A stretch of DNA of 64,000 bases, taken from NCBI RefSeq assembly GCF_051488685.1, contig NZ_JBPSEH010000003.1:1-64000 (forward strand), given 5' to 3'. The position numbers and the translations under genes were made by a program. Position 1 is the first letter of the stretch. Each line of letters starts with the position of its first letter. The notes under the pieces are model-generated. The model searched no databases, was not told the DNA's origin, and saw only the letters and a program-made list of their open reading frames with translations. Source of the stretch: Melioribacter sp051488685 (lineage in GTDB: Bacteria; Bacteroidota; Ignavibacteria; Ignavibacteriales; Melioribacteraceae). Positions 17,445-26,739 of this stretch are shown here, piece by piece.

Positions 17445-18134
17445 TCAGTGATGCATTTCAACGTGAACTACATTTTTTATTTTCGGACTCAAAAATGGAA
17501 TGCCGAGGTTCATACCTCTCAGAATAAAAAGAAGAGCGAGCAGAAAAGCCATTGCTGGAATTAATTTTTTTCTCAATTTAATATGGATGAAATTTCCAAG
17601 GGTTGCGGTAATAAACATTACAGGAAAAGTTCCCAGTCCGAAAAGAGCCATATAGATTGCGCCTTCAAGAGGCGTCGACATTGTAAGTGCACCGGCTATT
17701 CCTACGTAAACAAATCCGCATGGCAATAAACCGTTTAATATCCCTATAAGATAAAGCGAAATAATTGTTTTACGCGATATTAATTTCCCGAAATAAATTT
17801 TAAGTCGATCATAAAACATTATAGATAATCTGGTGTGTGCAACTTTGTTTTTCATTGAAGAAGGCAGAAACAAGTAAATCAAAATAACCCCGCCAGAGAT
17901 TAATGAAATATATTGTTGAAGCCCTATTAACTGCAATTGTTTACCGAACAAGCCGAATAGCAAACCCATCAAAGTGTAAGTCGTTATTCTACCCGCATTG
18001 TAAAGAAGACGACCAGAAAAGATCTTTATCCACGTTTCGCCAACAATCGGAATTGCCATTACAATTGGTCCGCACATTCCGACGCAGTGAAGACTCCCGA
18101 AAAGTCCGATCAATAAACCAGTCCAGATTTCCAT
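17445..18134 (-). CDS. DsbD_2/SafE-like membrane protein of the cbb3 cluster
   Basis: This 229-residue polytopic membrane protein with about six segments begins GLFGSLHCVGMCGPIVMAI. The HC-x2-MCGP motif is typical of the DsbD_2 (UreH/SafE-like) family commonly found after ccoH. A role in copper handling or maturation of the oxidase is suggested by location and by the Cys/His/Met motif, which could bind copper; this is not established. Its ATG shares one base with the ccoH stop. The C-terminus ends VHVEMHH, another potential metal-binding tail. It is the last gene of the cbb3 operon. Confidence 0.8.
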   Translation of the reverse strand: MEIWTGLLIGLFGSLHCVGMCGPIVMAIPIVGETWIKIFSGRLLYNAGRITTYTLMGLLFGLFGKQLQLIGLQQYISLISGGVILIYLFLPSSMKNKVAHTRLSIMFYDRLKIYFGKLISRKTIISLYLIGILNGLLPCGFVYVGIAGALTMSTPLEGAIYMALFGLGTFPVMFITATLGNFIHIKLRKKLIPAMAFLLALLFILRGMNLGIPFLSPKIKNVVHVEMHH

Positions 18135-18577
18135 TAGCTTATCATTAAATTTCTTTCAAGATAATATTCTTTAATCCCGTCCGACCAATCGATTATAATT
18201 TTCCAGTAACCCGGTTTAAGATTATCCAAAGGGATTTTTAAAGTATACGTAGAATCAAGTTGAATATCGGCGGTAAAATCGCTCGTTTCATCAGAAGGTC
18301 TATAGAATTTTATTTTACCTTTTATTTTTTCAGGCAGCGTCAATTCTGGAAATACGATATCAACTGAACCATCGTTCAATAAAACGGCGATGTTTTTTTC
18401 GAGAGAAGCGCTGTTCTTCTTTTTATCGATTTGATTTTGATACTTGATTTCTTCGGCATAATAATTTTCGGAAACAAGACTCACGTCCTGGTTCATGAAA
18501 ATATAAACCATCGTCAGTGTTCCAATAACGAATAGAGTATAAGTTATGACAATTATAGTACCCCACGATAATTTCAT
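18134..18577 (-). CDS. ccoH: cbb3 oxidase assembly protein CcoH/FixH
   Basis: It has 147 residues with one N-terminal membrane anchor (about 7-28) and a periplasmic beta-rich FixH domain (about 55-145). SENYYAEEIKYQNQID follows the anchor, as is typical for FixH. It is needed for assembly of the cbb3 oxidase in organisms where it has been studied. It overlaps ccoG by 4 bases upstream and the DsbD_2-like gene by 1 base downstream, so it is fully coupled within the operon. Confidence 0.85.
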   Translation of the reverse strand: MKLSWGTIIVITYTLFVIGTLTMVYIFMNQDVSLVSENYYAEEIKYQNQIDKKKNSASLEKNIAVLLNDGSVDIVFPELTLPEKIKGKIKFYRPSDETSDFTADIQLDSTYTLKIPLDNLKPGYWKIIIDWSDGIKEYYLERNLMIS

Positions 18578-19983
18578 TTTTTCTCCGGCCGTGCTAAAAA
18601 GGAAGTAGTGATCTTCTTAATAATTTTATCATTAGAATAAACATTCACAGTTAAAGGAGTTTTAATTGCTTTGATTTCCGACTTAGGTAAAATTACAAAA
18701 AACTTTGTTTCGGCAATGCTTTGTGGTTTTACTATTAAGTTATCACCGATAATTTTAATTTCCGCTTCTTTATTTTCTACTTCGATTTTGGGAGTAATTT
18801 CTTTCGAGGTTTTGTTCACAATTTTAATGTCGTACAGGTTGCTGATTTTATTTCCCGGCTGTTCCTGGGAAAGTAATCCGGGCGTTCTGAGAATATTAAC
18901 GTCGAGTTCAGCTCTGTTAATCAAAAGGAAAAAAATCAGGAACAGCAAGAACAAGAGTACGACTGTATAACCAATTGCTTTAGGTGTTAAGATCGGTCTT
19001 CGTCCGGTTTCAATTTCATTTTTAGAAGCATAAAGAATAAGTCCTTTTGGTTTGCCAATCCGTTTCATAACATAATCGCAGGCATCGATGCAGGCTGTAC
19101 AGTTGACACACTCGAGTTGGGTTCCATCTCTTATGTCGATACCGGTGGGACATACTTCCACGCACTGTTTACAATCGATACAATCTCCTGCTATTCTCTC
19201 TTCACCGCGTCGCAGTTTTCCCCGCGGTTCTCCTCTTTTGAAGTCATAATGAATTACAATCGAATTTTCATCCAGCATTACCCCCTGAAGTCTGCCATAT
19301 GGACAAACAAACACGCATGCTTGCTCTCTGAAATATGAGAAGATGAAATAAAAAACCCCCGAGAAAATTAAAACTGCTATAAAAGTTCCTGTATGAAGTG
19401 TGGGTGAATGTGTAATATATTTTAGTAAATTATCTGAACCGATTATATAAGCCAGGAAGATATTCGATATTCCGAAAGAGATTGCAAAAAAGATAATATG
19501 CTTTGCAGCTTTTATTCTGAACTTGTGCAAATTCATCTTCATTTGATCAAGCCTGCGCTGTTCTTTGGCGTCGCCTTCCAGCCAGTACTCAATTTTTCTA
19601 AACACCATTTCCATAAAAACAGTTTGAGGACAAACCCATCCGCAAAACAGTCGACCGTAAACCACAGTAAAAAGAAAAATTGAGACAATAAATGCTATCA
19701 TAGCAAGAGCAAAAAAGTAGATATCCTGAGGACCGAAATAAATGCCGAATACTACAAATTTACGTTCAAGCACATTAAACAAAATGAACGGGTGCCCTGC
19801 AATCTTAATGAACGGAGCCGACACAAGAAACAAAAGGAGAAAGATGCTTACTATCGTTCTTGCTCGATAAAATTTACCTGAAGGTTTTTTAGGATAGATC
19901 CAGCGTCTTTTACCTTCTTTTGTTACGGTAGCTATCGAATCCCTGAAAGTTTCTCGGTTAACATTTTCAAAAGTTTTATTCAT
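18574..19983 (-). CDS. ccoG: cbb3 oxidase accessory protein CcoG (FixG/RdxA)
   Basis: This 469-residue membrane-bound iron-sulfur protein reduces copper for cbb3 assembly in studied species. The layout is two N-terminal membrane segments, WVCPQTVFMEM, further segments, CVFVCPYGR, and then two ferredoxin-type clusters: CIDCKQCVEVCP and CVNCTACIDACD. A last membrane segment (about 340) and a periplasmic beta domain at 370-469 complete it. It overlaps ccoP and ccoH by 4 bases each. Confidence 0.92.
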   Translation of the reverse strand: MNKTFENVNRETFRDSIATVTKEGKRRWIYPKKPSGKFYRARTIVSIFLLLFLVSAPFIKIAGHPFILFNVLERKFVVFGIYFGPQDIYFFALAMIAFIVSIFLFTVVYGRLFCGWVCPQTVFMEMVFRKIEYWLEGDAKEQRRLDQMKMNLHKFRIKAAKHIIFFAISFGISNIFLAYIIGSDNLLKYITHSPTLHTGTFIAVLIFSGVFYFIFSYFREQACVFVCPYGRLQGVMLDENSIVIHYDFKRGEPRGKLRRGEERIAGDCIDCKQCVEVCPTGIDIRDGTQLECVNCTACIDACDYVMKRIGKPKGLILYASKNEIETGRRPILTPKAIGYTVVLLFLLFLIFFLLINRAELDVNILRTPGLLSQEQPGNKISNLYDIKIVNKTSKEITPKIEVENKEAEIKIIGDNLIVKPQSIAETKFFVILPKSEIKAIKTPLTVNVYSNDKIIKKITTSFLARPEKK

Positions 19984-20810
19984 ATACCTTTGCTTCCTTC
20001 AACACTATTTTCCTTCCACAATTCTCCTTCCGGTGCTTTGGAATTAGGAGGATTTGTTCCGTGCAATGTAATAATATAACTTGCTACAGCCTGCATCTTC
20101 TTTGGTTCGAGCTGGGATTCCCAGCTTATCATTCCTTTTTGCGGAACTCCGTATTTAATGGTCCTGAAAATATTTTTAATTCCACCGCCGTGAATCCAGT
20201 AATCGTCGGTTAAATTCGGTCCTATAAGTCCTTCGCCGTTTTGACCGTGACAGCTTGCACAATTTTTAAGGAATATATCTTTCCCTTCGGAAAGTGCTGC
20301 CTGATCGTCTACGAAAGAAACGGTTTCCTCGTTAATAAATGCACCCGATTTGATTAAAATTTCCCGCTGTAATTTTGCCTGTTCAATTTCGTATTTGTAT
20401 TCATCCAATTGCACCTGACCATTGCCAATTACGTGATAACTTATTAAATAACCCGCAGCCCAGATTATTGTTCCATAGAAAAGAATTTGAAACCACGGCG
20501 GAACACGATTGTCCAGTTCCCTTATGCCGTCGTAGTTGTGTCCCAGCAGAATTTCCTGTTCCCTGTCAATTGGAGTAGATTTACTTAGAAAAGCAAACAC
20601 ATAACGGATTGGTTCGAGGAAAATTTTCCCTTCAGAATCGTTCTTTTCCGAATAAACAAATGCAAGCCAGAGGACAAAAGCAATCACAAGTAGAGTAATT
20701 ATTATCATTGTTTTCATTACGCTATCAAGAATTTCCTCGTTGCCTGCCGCCATTACAGAACTCAAAGGCGAAAGCAATATAAACGTTAATATCGATTTTA
20801 TCTTACTCAT
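19980..20810 (-). CDS. ccoP: cbb3 oxidase subunit III (CcoP), single-heme type
   Basis: This 276-residue membrane-bound cytochrome c passes electrons to the oxidase core. It has two membrane segments (about 30-54 and 108-127) flanking the CcoP_N motif GHNYDGIRELDNRVPPW (90-106). It carries one class I cytochrome c domain with CASCH at 184-188 and a likely axial Met in KGMISWE. Classical proteobacterial CcoP carries two hemes; only one CxxCH is present here. It overlaps ccoQ by 8 bases. Confidence 0.92.
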   Translation of the reverse strand: MSKIKSILTFILLSPLSSVMAAGNEEILDSVMKTMIIITLLVIAFVLWLAFVYSEKNDSEGKIFLEPIRYVFAFLSKSTPIDREQEILLGHNYDGIRELDNRVPPWFQILFYGTIIWAAGYLISYHVIGNGQVQLDEYKYEIEQAKLQREILIKSGAFINEETVSFVDDQAALSEGKDIFLKNCASCHGQNGEGLIGPNLTDDYWIHGGGIKNIFRTIKYGVPQKGMISWESQLEPKKMQAVASYIITLHGTNPPNSKAPEGELWKENSVEGSKGI

Positions 20811-20997
20811 TGTTAATCTCTGAATTGTTTTTCATTTGTGAATTATTTAACGGAAGATTTTTCATTTTTTCGATGAAGTTCTTGTCCAGCTTCCATGTTC
20901 TTATTATCGTAATTATAAAGACGCTAAAAAAGATGATCAAACTGATAATTGGATAGACAGATACTCCATCAATCGAGCTCAAATAATTAGAAATCAT
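20803..20997 (-). CDS. ccoQ: Small CcoQ-like membrane protein
   Basis: This 64-residue protein has a single membrane helix (about 14-33) followed by a charged, Asn-rich cytoplasmic tail. Sequence conservation in this family is low, so the assignment rests on size, topology and position between ccoNO and ccoP. It overlaps both neighbours (1 and 8 bases). In other bacteria CcoQ stabilises the oxidase complex. Confidence 0.75.
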   Translation of the reverse strand: MISNYLSSIDGVSVYPIISLIIFFSVFIITIIRTWKLDKNFIEKMKNLPLNNSQMKNNSEINNE

Positions 20998-23120
20998 TAT
21001 TCACCTTTCCTTTCTACTTTTATATCTGTGCCAAGTCTTTGCAAGTACGCAATCAAAGCGATTATATCGTTGTCAGGGTCAATTGGAATTCCGTTATTCA
21101 AAAGATCATCGGCAATTGCATTGGCCTGTTTCATTAAATCTTCGTTGGCAAATTTTTCGTAACCTTCCGGGTAAGGCACACCTATAGAGCGCATAGCGCG
21201 TATTTTGGCCGCTGTTTTCGCAGTATCAATTCGTTGAGTAATCAACCATTTATAGGAAGGCATTATTGATCCTGGCGACATTTGAGCTGGATCTTCCAGA
21301 TGGAGATAATGCCACAGATTGGAATATTTGCCTCCCACTCTGTGTAAATCCGGTCCAGTTCTTTTCGAACCCCATAAGAACGGATGGTCGTAAACAAATT
21401 CACCGGCTTTTGAATACTCGCCGTATCTTTCGGTTTCAGATCTGAAAGGACGCACCATTTGTGAATGGCACGCATTGCAGCCTTCGCGGATGTAAATATC
21501 TCGCCCATGCAGCTCCAGTGGCGAATACGGTTTAACACTCGAAATGGTCGGTATATTCGATTTTACGATAAATGTCGGAATAGTTTCGACAAGTCCCCCT
21601 ATCAAAATTACAACTGTCGATAGAAAAGCAAATTTGACCGGACGTTTTTCGAGATAGCGGTGTATCATTCCTCTTTTAAGTTTATCTGTTGACTTAACGA
21701 GAGGATAAGCTTCGGCAGCTTCGTCCTTAATGAATTTACCCTGCTTTGCAGTCATGGCAAGATTATAAACCATCATAACCACACCGCTCAGATAAAGCAG
21801 ACCGCCAATTGATCTGATTACGTGCATTGGAATAATCTGGAGCGTTGTTTCGAGAAAGTTTGGGTACTGAAGCAAACCGAGTTCTGTAAATTGTTTCCAC
21901 ATTAACGATTGAGTTATACCCGACCAATACATTGGCACGACGTAGAAAACAATTCCAAGCGTAGCAATCCAGAAATGCGAATTGGCAAGTTTTCTTGAGT
22001 AAAGCTTTGTATTCCACATTCTGGGTATTAGCCAGTAAAGGATTCCAAAGGTTAAAAGGCCATTCCAGCCAAGTGCTCCGACGTGTACGTGTGCTATTGT
22101 CCAATCAGTGTAGTGTGAAATAGCGTTGACATTTTTAAGTGAAAGCATTGGTCCTTCGAATGTAGCCATACCGTATGCAGTAACAGCAACGACCATAAAT
22201 TTAAGAACGGGATCTTCTCGAACTTTGTCCCATGCACCTCGAAGTGTGAGAAGTCCGTTTAACATGCCACCCCACGAAGGGGCAATCAACATAACTGAAA
22301 AAACAGTGCCAAGCGATTGAGCCCAGTCGGGCAATGCTGTATATAAAAGGTGATGAGGCCCAGCCCAGATGTAAATAAATATTAACGCCCAGAAATGGAG
22401 AATTGAAAGACGATACGAATAGACGGGACGTTCAGCAGCTTTCGGTAGAAAATAATACATCAGACCCAGATACGGAGTGGTCAGAAAAAATGCAACTGCA
22501 TTGTGTCCGTACCACCATTGAACCAGAGCATCCTGAACTCCAGCATAAACGGGATAACTTTTAAAAAACGTTACCGGAATTTCTATCGAGTTAACGATAT
22601 GCAAAACAGTTACAGTTACAAATGTGGCTATATAAAACCAGATTGCCACATACATGTGTTCTTCTCGTCTTTTAATTATTGTACCAAACAGATTTATACC
22701 GAATGCCACCCACACTACAGCTATCATAATATCGATGGGCCATTCGAGTTCAGCATACTCCTTGCTGGTTGTCAGACCCAGCGGAAGAGTTATTGCCGCT
22801 GCAAGAATAATCAGCTGCCAGCCCCAGAAATGGAACTTGCTCAAAAAGTCACTGTACATTCGAGCTTTACAAAGTCGTTGTAACGAATAATAAACACCTG
22901 CAAAGATCATATTGCCAACAAAAGCAAATATTACCGCATTTGTATGAAGAGGGCGTATTCTACCGAATGTAGTATACTGAATGCCGAGATTTGCTGTCGG
23001 AAAGTAAAGTTGAATAGCAATAATCAATCCTACAAGCATTCCCACAAAGCCCCATAGAATTGTGGCAATTGAAAATTGCCTGACTATATGATTATCGTAA
23101 CTGAATTTTTCTACCTGCAT
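20997..23120 (-). CDS. ccoNO: Fused cbb3 oxidase subunits I and II (CcoNO)
   Basis: This is the catalytic core of the high-affinity terminal oxidase, reducing oxygen to water and pumping protons. The 707 residues fuse CcoN (about 1-475, some twelve helices) to CcoO (about 490-707). CcoN shows the heme ligand His in RPLHTNAV, the copper/heme ligands in YGHNAV, GPHHLLY and HVHVGALG. CcoO has one membrane anchor and the heme c site GCNACHSQMVRPF (C548-H552), with a probable axial Met in PGSIMPSY. The ATG follows the ccoS stop directly, with no gap. Confidence 0.95.
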   Translation of the reverse strand: MQVEKFSYDNHIVRQFSIATILWGFVGMLVGLIIAIQLYFPTANLGIQYTTFGRIRPLHTNAVIFAFVGNMIFAGVYYSLQRLCKARMYSDFLSKFHFWGWQLIILAAAITLPLGLTTSKEYAELEWPIDIMIAVVWVAFGINLFGTIIKRREEHMYVAIWFYIATFVTVTVLHIVNSIEIPVTFFKSYPVYAGVQDALVQWWYGHNAVAFFLTTPYLGLMYYFLPKAAERPVYSYRLSILHFWALIFIYIWAGPHHLLYTALPDWAQSLGTVFSVMLIAPSWGGMLNGLLTLRGAWDKVREDPVLKFMVVAVTAYGMATFEGPMLSLKNVNAISHYTDWTIAHVHVGALGWNGLLTFGILYWLIPRMWNTKLYSRKLANSHFWIATLGIVFYVVPMYWSGITQSLMWKQFTELGLLQYPNFLETTLQIIPMHVIRSIGGLLYLSGVVMMVYNLAMTAKQGKFIKDEAAEAYPLVKSTDKLKRGMIHRYLEKRPVKFAFLSTVVILIGGLVETIPTFIVKSNIPTISSVKPYSPLELHGRDIYIREGCNACHSQMVRPFRSETERYGEYSKAGEFVYDHPFLWGSKRTGPDLHRVGGKYSNLWHYLHLEDPAQMSPGSIMPSYKWLITQRIDTAKTAAKIRAMRSIGVPYPEGYEKFANEDLMKQANAIADDLLNNGIPIDPDNDIIALIAYLQRLGTDIKVERKGE

Positions 23121-23297
23121 CTATTGCTCCTGTTTATTTGATTCAGCACTGTTGATTTTTTTGTCGTCGAATAAAATTCTAATCGACGGTGTATAAGTAT
23201 CGTCGTACTGCCCCGACCTTACCGCCCAGAGGTAAGCTATCAAGAATCCACCTGCAACCAGCAAACTGGCAAATACGAGTATAACAATTACTGACAT
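23121..23297 (-). CDS. ccoS: cbb3 oxidase maturation protein CcoS
   Basis: This 58-residue protein is read from the ATG at 23297 to TAG at 23121-23123. It begins MSVIVILVFASLLVAGGFLI, continues AYLWAVRSGQYDD, and then has a hydrophilic tail with IRILFDDKK. A single membrane helix followed by W-x-V-R-S-GQYDD is the CcoS hallmark. It is required for cofactor insertion into cbb3 oxidase where tested. The start codon shares one base with the ccoI stop (TAATG), and the stop abuts the ccoNO ATG, so it is translated between them. Confidence 0.92.
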   Translation of the reverse strand: MSVIVILVFASLLVAGGFLIAYLWAVRSGQYDDTYTPSIRILFDDKKINSAESNKQEQ

Positions 23298-25720
23298 TAC
23301 AGTAAGCCTTTTATTTTTGCAAAAATTGTTGTTGAAGCAGTAGTAAACAAAACTATTGTAATAGAACTCAACGGCATCAGTATTGCCGCAATTACTGGTT
23401 GAAGTTTACCCGTAGTTGCAAAATATAAACCTACAGCATTATAGACAAAAGAGACCAAAAAGCTCGCATAAACAATGAATCTGCTTGTAATCGAATATTC
23501 GAGAAATTTATGGAGTAAACTGAAAGAATCTGCATCGAGAATGGCGTCGCATGCTGGCGTAAAATTATTGATGCTGTCTGAAATCGAAATGCCTGCGTCG
23601 CTTTTTTGAAGCGCTCCGGCGTCGTTTAAGCCATCACCAATCATCATTACAATATCGCCTTTAGCTTTAAGCTTCTGGATAAATTCGAGTTTGTCAAATG
23701 GACTCTGTCTGAAAAGTATACTTCCACTAATAAAATATTTTTCCAGCTTCGGTTTTTCCCTTTCCGTATCACCAGTCAAAAGAAAAAGTTTATATCTCGA
23801 ATTGAGATGCGATATTACTTCATCGAGTTTATTTCTGTATTTCGTTTTTATTTTGAAATAGCCGAGTGCTTCTCCATTGGCAGTAACTGTTACGTTGATT
23901 GAAGAATCGTTCGTCAATGAGGCGTCGAATCCGGTATATTCAGGCGTACCTACTTTATATAATTTACCATTTAATTTTGCTTCCAGACCTTTTCCGGGAT
24001 ATTCTTTGAATTCTGAAAAATCGATCGTACTAAATCCCTTCAAGTATTCCACAATTGTTCTGCTCAAAGGGTGAGAAGAATTTATCACAAGAGATTTTAT
24101 CGCTGGCATTAATTCTTTTGGGTCAACTTGCTTAACCAGGATAAATTCAACATGCGGAAATTTATTGTCCGTAATTGTGCCAGTTTTGTCGAACACCACA
24201 GTAGTAATTTTTGACAATGTCTCCACTACCGAAATGCTTTTCAAATAGAATTTGTTCCTACCGAAAATTCTGAGAGCATTTCCAAAAGTAAACGGAATTG
24301 AAAGAGCCAGAGCGCAAGGGCATGCAACAATCAACACCGCAGTGAAAGCATTAAAAGCGATCAGGTAGTTTTCAGTTGACCAATAGAAAAAAGTGATTAT
24401 AGCAATTGAAATTACTATCGCAGTAAAATATTTACTTACAAAATCGACAAGGGATTCGGTGCGACTCTCATTGTTCTTACGGAAGGTTGCATCGTTCCAC
24501 AATCGAGTTAAATAGCTTTGAGAAACTTCTTTAATCGATTCTGCTTCGATTGTACCACCTTGCTGCCTTCCTCCAGCATAAATAATATCACCGTTTTTAA
24601 GTTTAACGGGCTCCGATTCGCCGGTTACAAAGCTGTAATCGATATAAGCTTCTCCTTTAATCAGAATGGAATCGGCAGGCACAATCTCGCCGTTGCGAAT
24701 AATCATTCTATCGCCCACTTTTAGTTTTTCGAGTGGTACTGCAGTTTCGTTATGATTTTTTCTTATAGTAACAGAAATCGGGAAATACGATTTATAATTT
24801 CTCTCAAAGCTGAGCGAGTGATAAATTTTATTCTGAAATACTTTTCCGATCAGAAGAAAGAAGACCAGACCGGCCAGTGAATCGAGATAACCTGCTCCTG
24901 TTGACGTTATTATCTCATAAAGACTTCTTAAAAAAAGAACAATAATTCCGAGTGCAATCGGTACGTCGATGTTGACAATTTTATTTTTGAGTCCTTTGAA
25001 AGCCGAAGTAAAATAGTCTGAAGAGCTGTAGAACACAACAGGCGAGGCAAGCAACAGGTTAAGATAAGAAAATATGGTTTTAAGTTCGGTGTCGGAGTTT
25101 GTGCCGAGCGAAAGATACTCCGGAAAACTAAGCATCATTATATTTCCAAAACTGAAACCTGCTATCCCTACTTTGAAATAGAGTTTTTTGTTTATTTCCT
25201 TTAGTTTGTCTTCTTCTTTGCCTTCATGAGTAAGTAGCGGCTCGTAGTTAATGGAATCGAGAAGTTCGACAATTTTCCTGAGCGACGTTTTACCTTCTGA
25301 ATATTTGACGAACAATTTTTTCTTTGGAAAATTCACACGAGAAGTAATTACACCTTCGTCGAGCTTATTCAAGTTCTCCAGTACCCAGATACACGAACTG
25401 CAGTGGATTTGTGGTATGTGAAAGGTAACTGTGGTAATCCTGCCGTCGCTGAAATCAATTAACTTATCTTTCAGATCGGGATCGTCTAAAAATTCAAAAT
25501 TTCTATACGACTTGTTTTGTTTTTTGATTCCGGCTCCCGGCTCGATATTATAATAATTACACAGATTAGCCGAATTAAGAATTTCATAGACGGTTTTACA
25601 CCCGTTGCAACAGAAATATTTATCTCCAATAGCAATCGAATCATCGCTGCAATCATCGCCGCAATGATAACAAATTAGCTTTTCCGACAACTGTTCTCTT
25701 TCGGTTTCCCTTTCATTCAT
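23297..25720 (-). CDS. ccoI: Copper-exporting P-type ATPase CcoI/FixI
   Basis: This 807-residue P1B ATPase delivers copper for cbb3 oxidase assembly. The N-terminus has a Cys-rich metal-binding segment (CYHC at 17-20, CCNGC at 37-41) and an HMA domain with HCSSC (CSSC at 107-110). Membrane helices follow, then the actuator TGES (367-370), the transmembrane copper motif CPC at 467-469 and the phosphorylated Asp511 in DKTGT. The nucleotide domain and the hinge GDGLNDAGAL are near the C-terminus. It is the first gene of the operon and divergent from an SDR gene. Confidence 0.93.
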   Translation of the reverse strand: MNERETEREQLSEKLICYHCGDDCSDDSIAIGDKYFCCNGCKTVYEILNSANLCNYYNIEPGAGIKKQNKSYRNFEFLDDPDLKDKLIDFSDGRITTVTFHIPQIHCSSCIWVLENLNKLDEGVITSRVNFPKKKLFVKYSEGKTSLRKIVELLDSINYEPLLTHEGKEEDKLKEINKKLYFKVGIAGFSFGNIMMLSFPEYLSLGTNSDTELKTIFSYLNLLLASPVVFYSSSDYFTSAFKGLKNKIVNIDVPIALGIIVLFLRSLYEIITSTGAGYLDSLAGLVFFLLIGKVFQNKIYHSLSFERNYKSYFPISVTIRKNHNETAVPLEKLKVGDRMIIRNGEIVPADSILIKGEAYIDYSFVTGESEPVKLKNGDIIYAGGRQQGGTIEAESIKEVSQSYLTRLWNDATFRKNNESRTESLVDFVSKYFTAIVISIAIITFFYWSTENYLIAFNAFTAVLIVACPCALALSIPFTFGNALRIFGRNKFYLKSISVVETLSKITTVVFDKTGTITDNKFPHVEFILVKQVDPKELMPAIKSLVINSSHPLSRTIVEYLKGFSTIDFSEFKEYPGKGLEAKLNGKLYKVGTPEYTGFDASLTNDSSINVTVTANGEALGYFKIKTKYRNKLDEVISHLNSRYKLFLLTGDTEREKPKLEKYFISGSILFRQSPFDKLEFIQKLKAKGDIVMMIGDGLNDAGALQKSDAGISISDSINNFTPACDAILDADSFSLLHKFLEYSITSRFIVYASFLVSFVYNAVGLYFATTGKLQPVIAAILMPLSSITIVLFTTASTTIFAKIKGLL

Positions 25721-25853
25721 TTTACTAATAGCCAGGAATTTACGACCTAAAAATAATAAAATCAGGATATACTATCTTTATTATTTATTTCTGCTTGCAA
25801 AAATTATATTTATTAATTTTGTAAAAATTTTAATGCAATTTAACGAGGTATAT

Positions 25854-26621
25854 ATGTCACTAAAGAACAAAATAGTTTTCATCACAGGCGCAACATCTGG
25901 AATCGGGAAATCGTGCGCTTATGCATTTGCACGCGAAGGTTCCAATTTGATCATATCGGCGCGCAGAGTGGAATTAATCGATGAAATAGCTGAGGACATA
26001 AAACAAAAATTCGGCGTTAAAGTCTATACCGGTAAACTCGATGTACGTAATCGCAATGAAGTAAAAAAATTTGTTGAAGAGCTACCCGTAGAATGGCAAA
26101 AAATTGATATTCTAATTAACAATGCCGGACTTGCTAAAGGATTGAATAAATTTTATGAGGACAATCCCGACAACTGGGATATTATGATCGACACAAACGT
26201 TAAAGGACTGCTCTACGTTACTCATGAAGTATTGAAAGGAATGGTCGAAAGGCAGAGTGGACATATAATAAACATTGGTTCAATTGCCGGACACGAAGCA
26301 TATCCAAAAGGAGCAGTCTATTGCGCCACAAAACACGCTGTCGACGCAATTACAAAGTCATTGAGAATGGACACAATAGACAAAAATATCCGTGTAAGCA
26401 CAATCGACCCTGGACTGGTAGAAACGAATTTCAGCCGCGTCCGCTTCGACGGCGACGAAGAAAAAGCGAAGAATGTTTACAAAGGCATAGTGCCATTGAC
26501 GGGCGATGATGTGGCCAACGCTGTAATATTCTGTGCTTCGCGCCCACCGCATGTTAACATTGCACAGATCACACTCCTGGCTGCACGACAGGCAAGCGCT
26601 ACAATTGTACATAGAGAATGA
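25854..26621 (+). CDS. YdfG-like short-chain dehydrogenase/reductase
   Basis: This NAD(P)-dependent oxidoreductase has 255 residues from the ATG at 25854; GAGG lies 7 bases upstream, which favours it over the ATG at 25833. The classical SDR motifs are TGATSGIG (about 12-19), NNAG (about 89-92) and the catalytic YCATK, with Ser in NIGSIAG. The region after PGLVETNFS and the C-terminal PPHVNIAQITLLA match the 3-hydroxy acid/serine dehydrogenase (YdfG) subgroup. The substrate is not proven. A terminator follows at 26683. Confidence 0.85.
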   Translation: MSLKNKIVFITGATSGIGKSCAYAFAREGSNLIISARRVELIDEIAEDIKQKFGVKVYTGKLDVRNRNEVKKFVEELPVEWQKIDILINNAGLAKGLNKFYEDNPDNWDIMIDTNVKGLLYVTHEVLKGMVERQSGHIINIGSIAGHEAYPKGAVYCATKHAVDAITKSLRMDTIDKNIRVSTIDPGLVETNFSRVRFDGDEEKAKNVYKGIVPLTGDDVANAVIFCASRPPHVNIAQITLLAARQASATIVHRE

Positions 26622-26682
26622 TCTTTGATTATTGATAGAGGTTTACTTTGATTATATCAAACGACTAAAAAGAAGATGTAAA

Positions 26683-26715
26683 AAAAGCCGGAGACGAAAT
26701 ATATCCCCGGCTTTT
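26683..26715. terminator. Bidirectional terminator between the SDR gene and aconitase
   Basis: AAAAGCCGG (26683-26691) pairs with CCGGCTTTT (26707-26715) around a 15-nt loop. The A-run on one side and T-run on the other give a U-tract in either direction. It serves the convergent SDR (+) and aconitase (-) genes. Confidence 0.85.
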
Positions 26716-26739
26716 CATTTATTATTTTTTTCCATAAAA

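Noticed and set aside
25721..25853. FNR/CRP-type box (TTGAT-N4-ATCAA) expected upstream of ccoI
   Set aside because: I looked on both strands of the divergent gap and found no such half-site pair. Oxygen control of the cbb3 operon is therefore not visible here.
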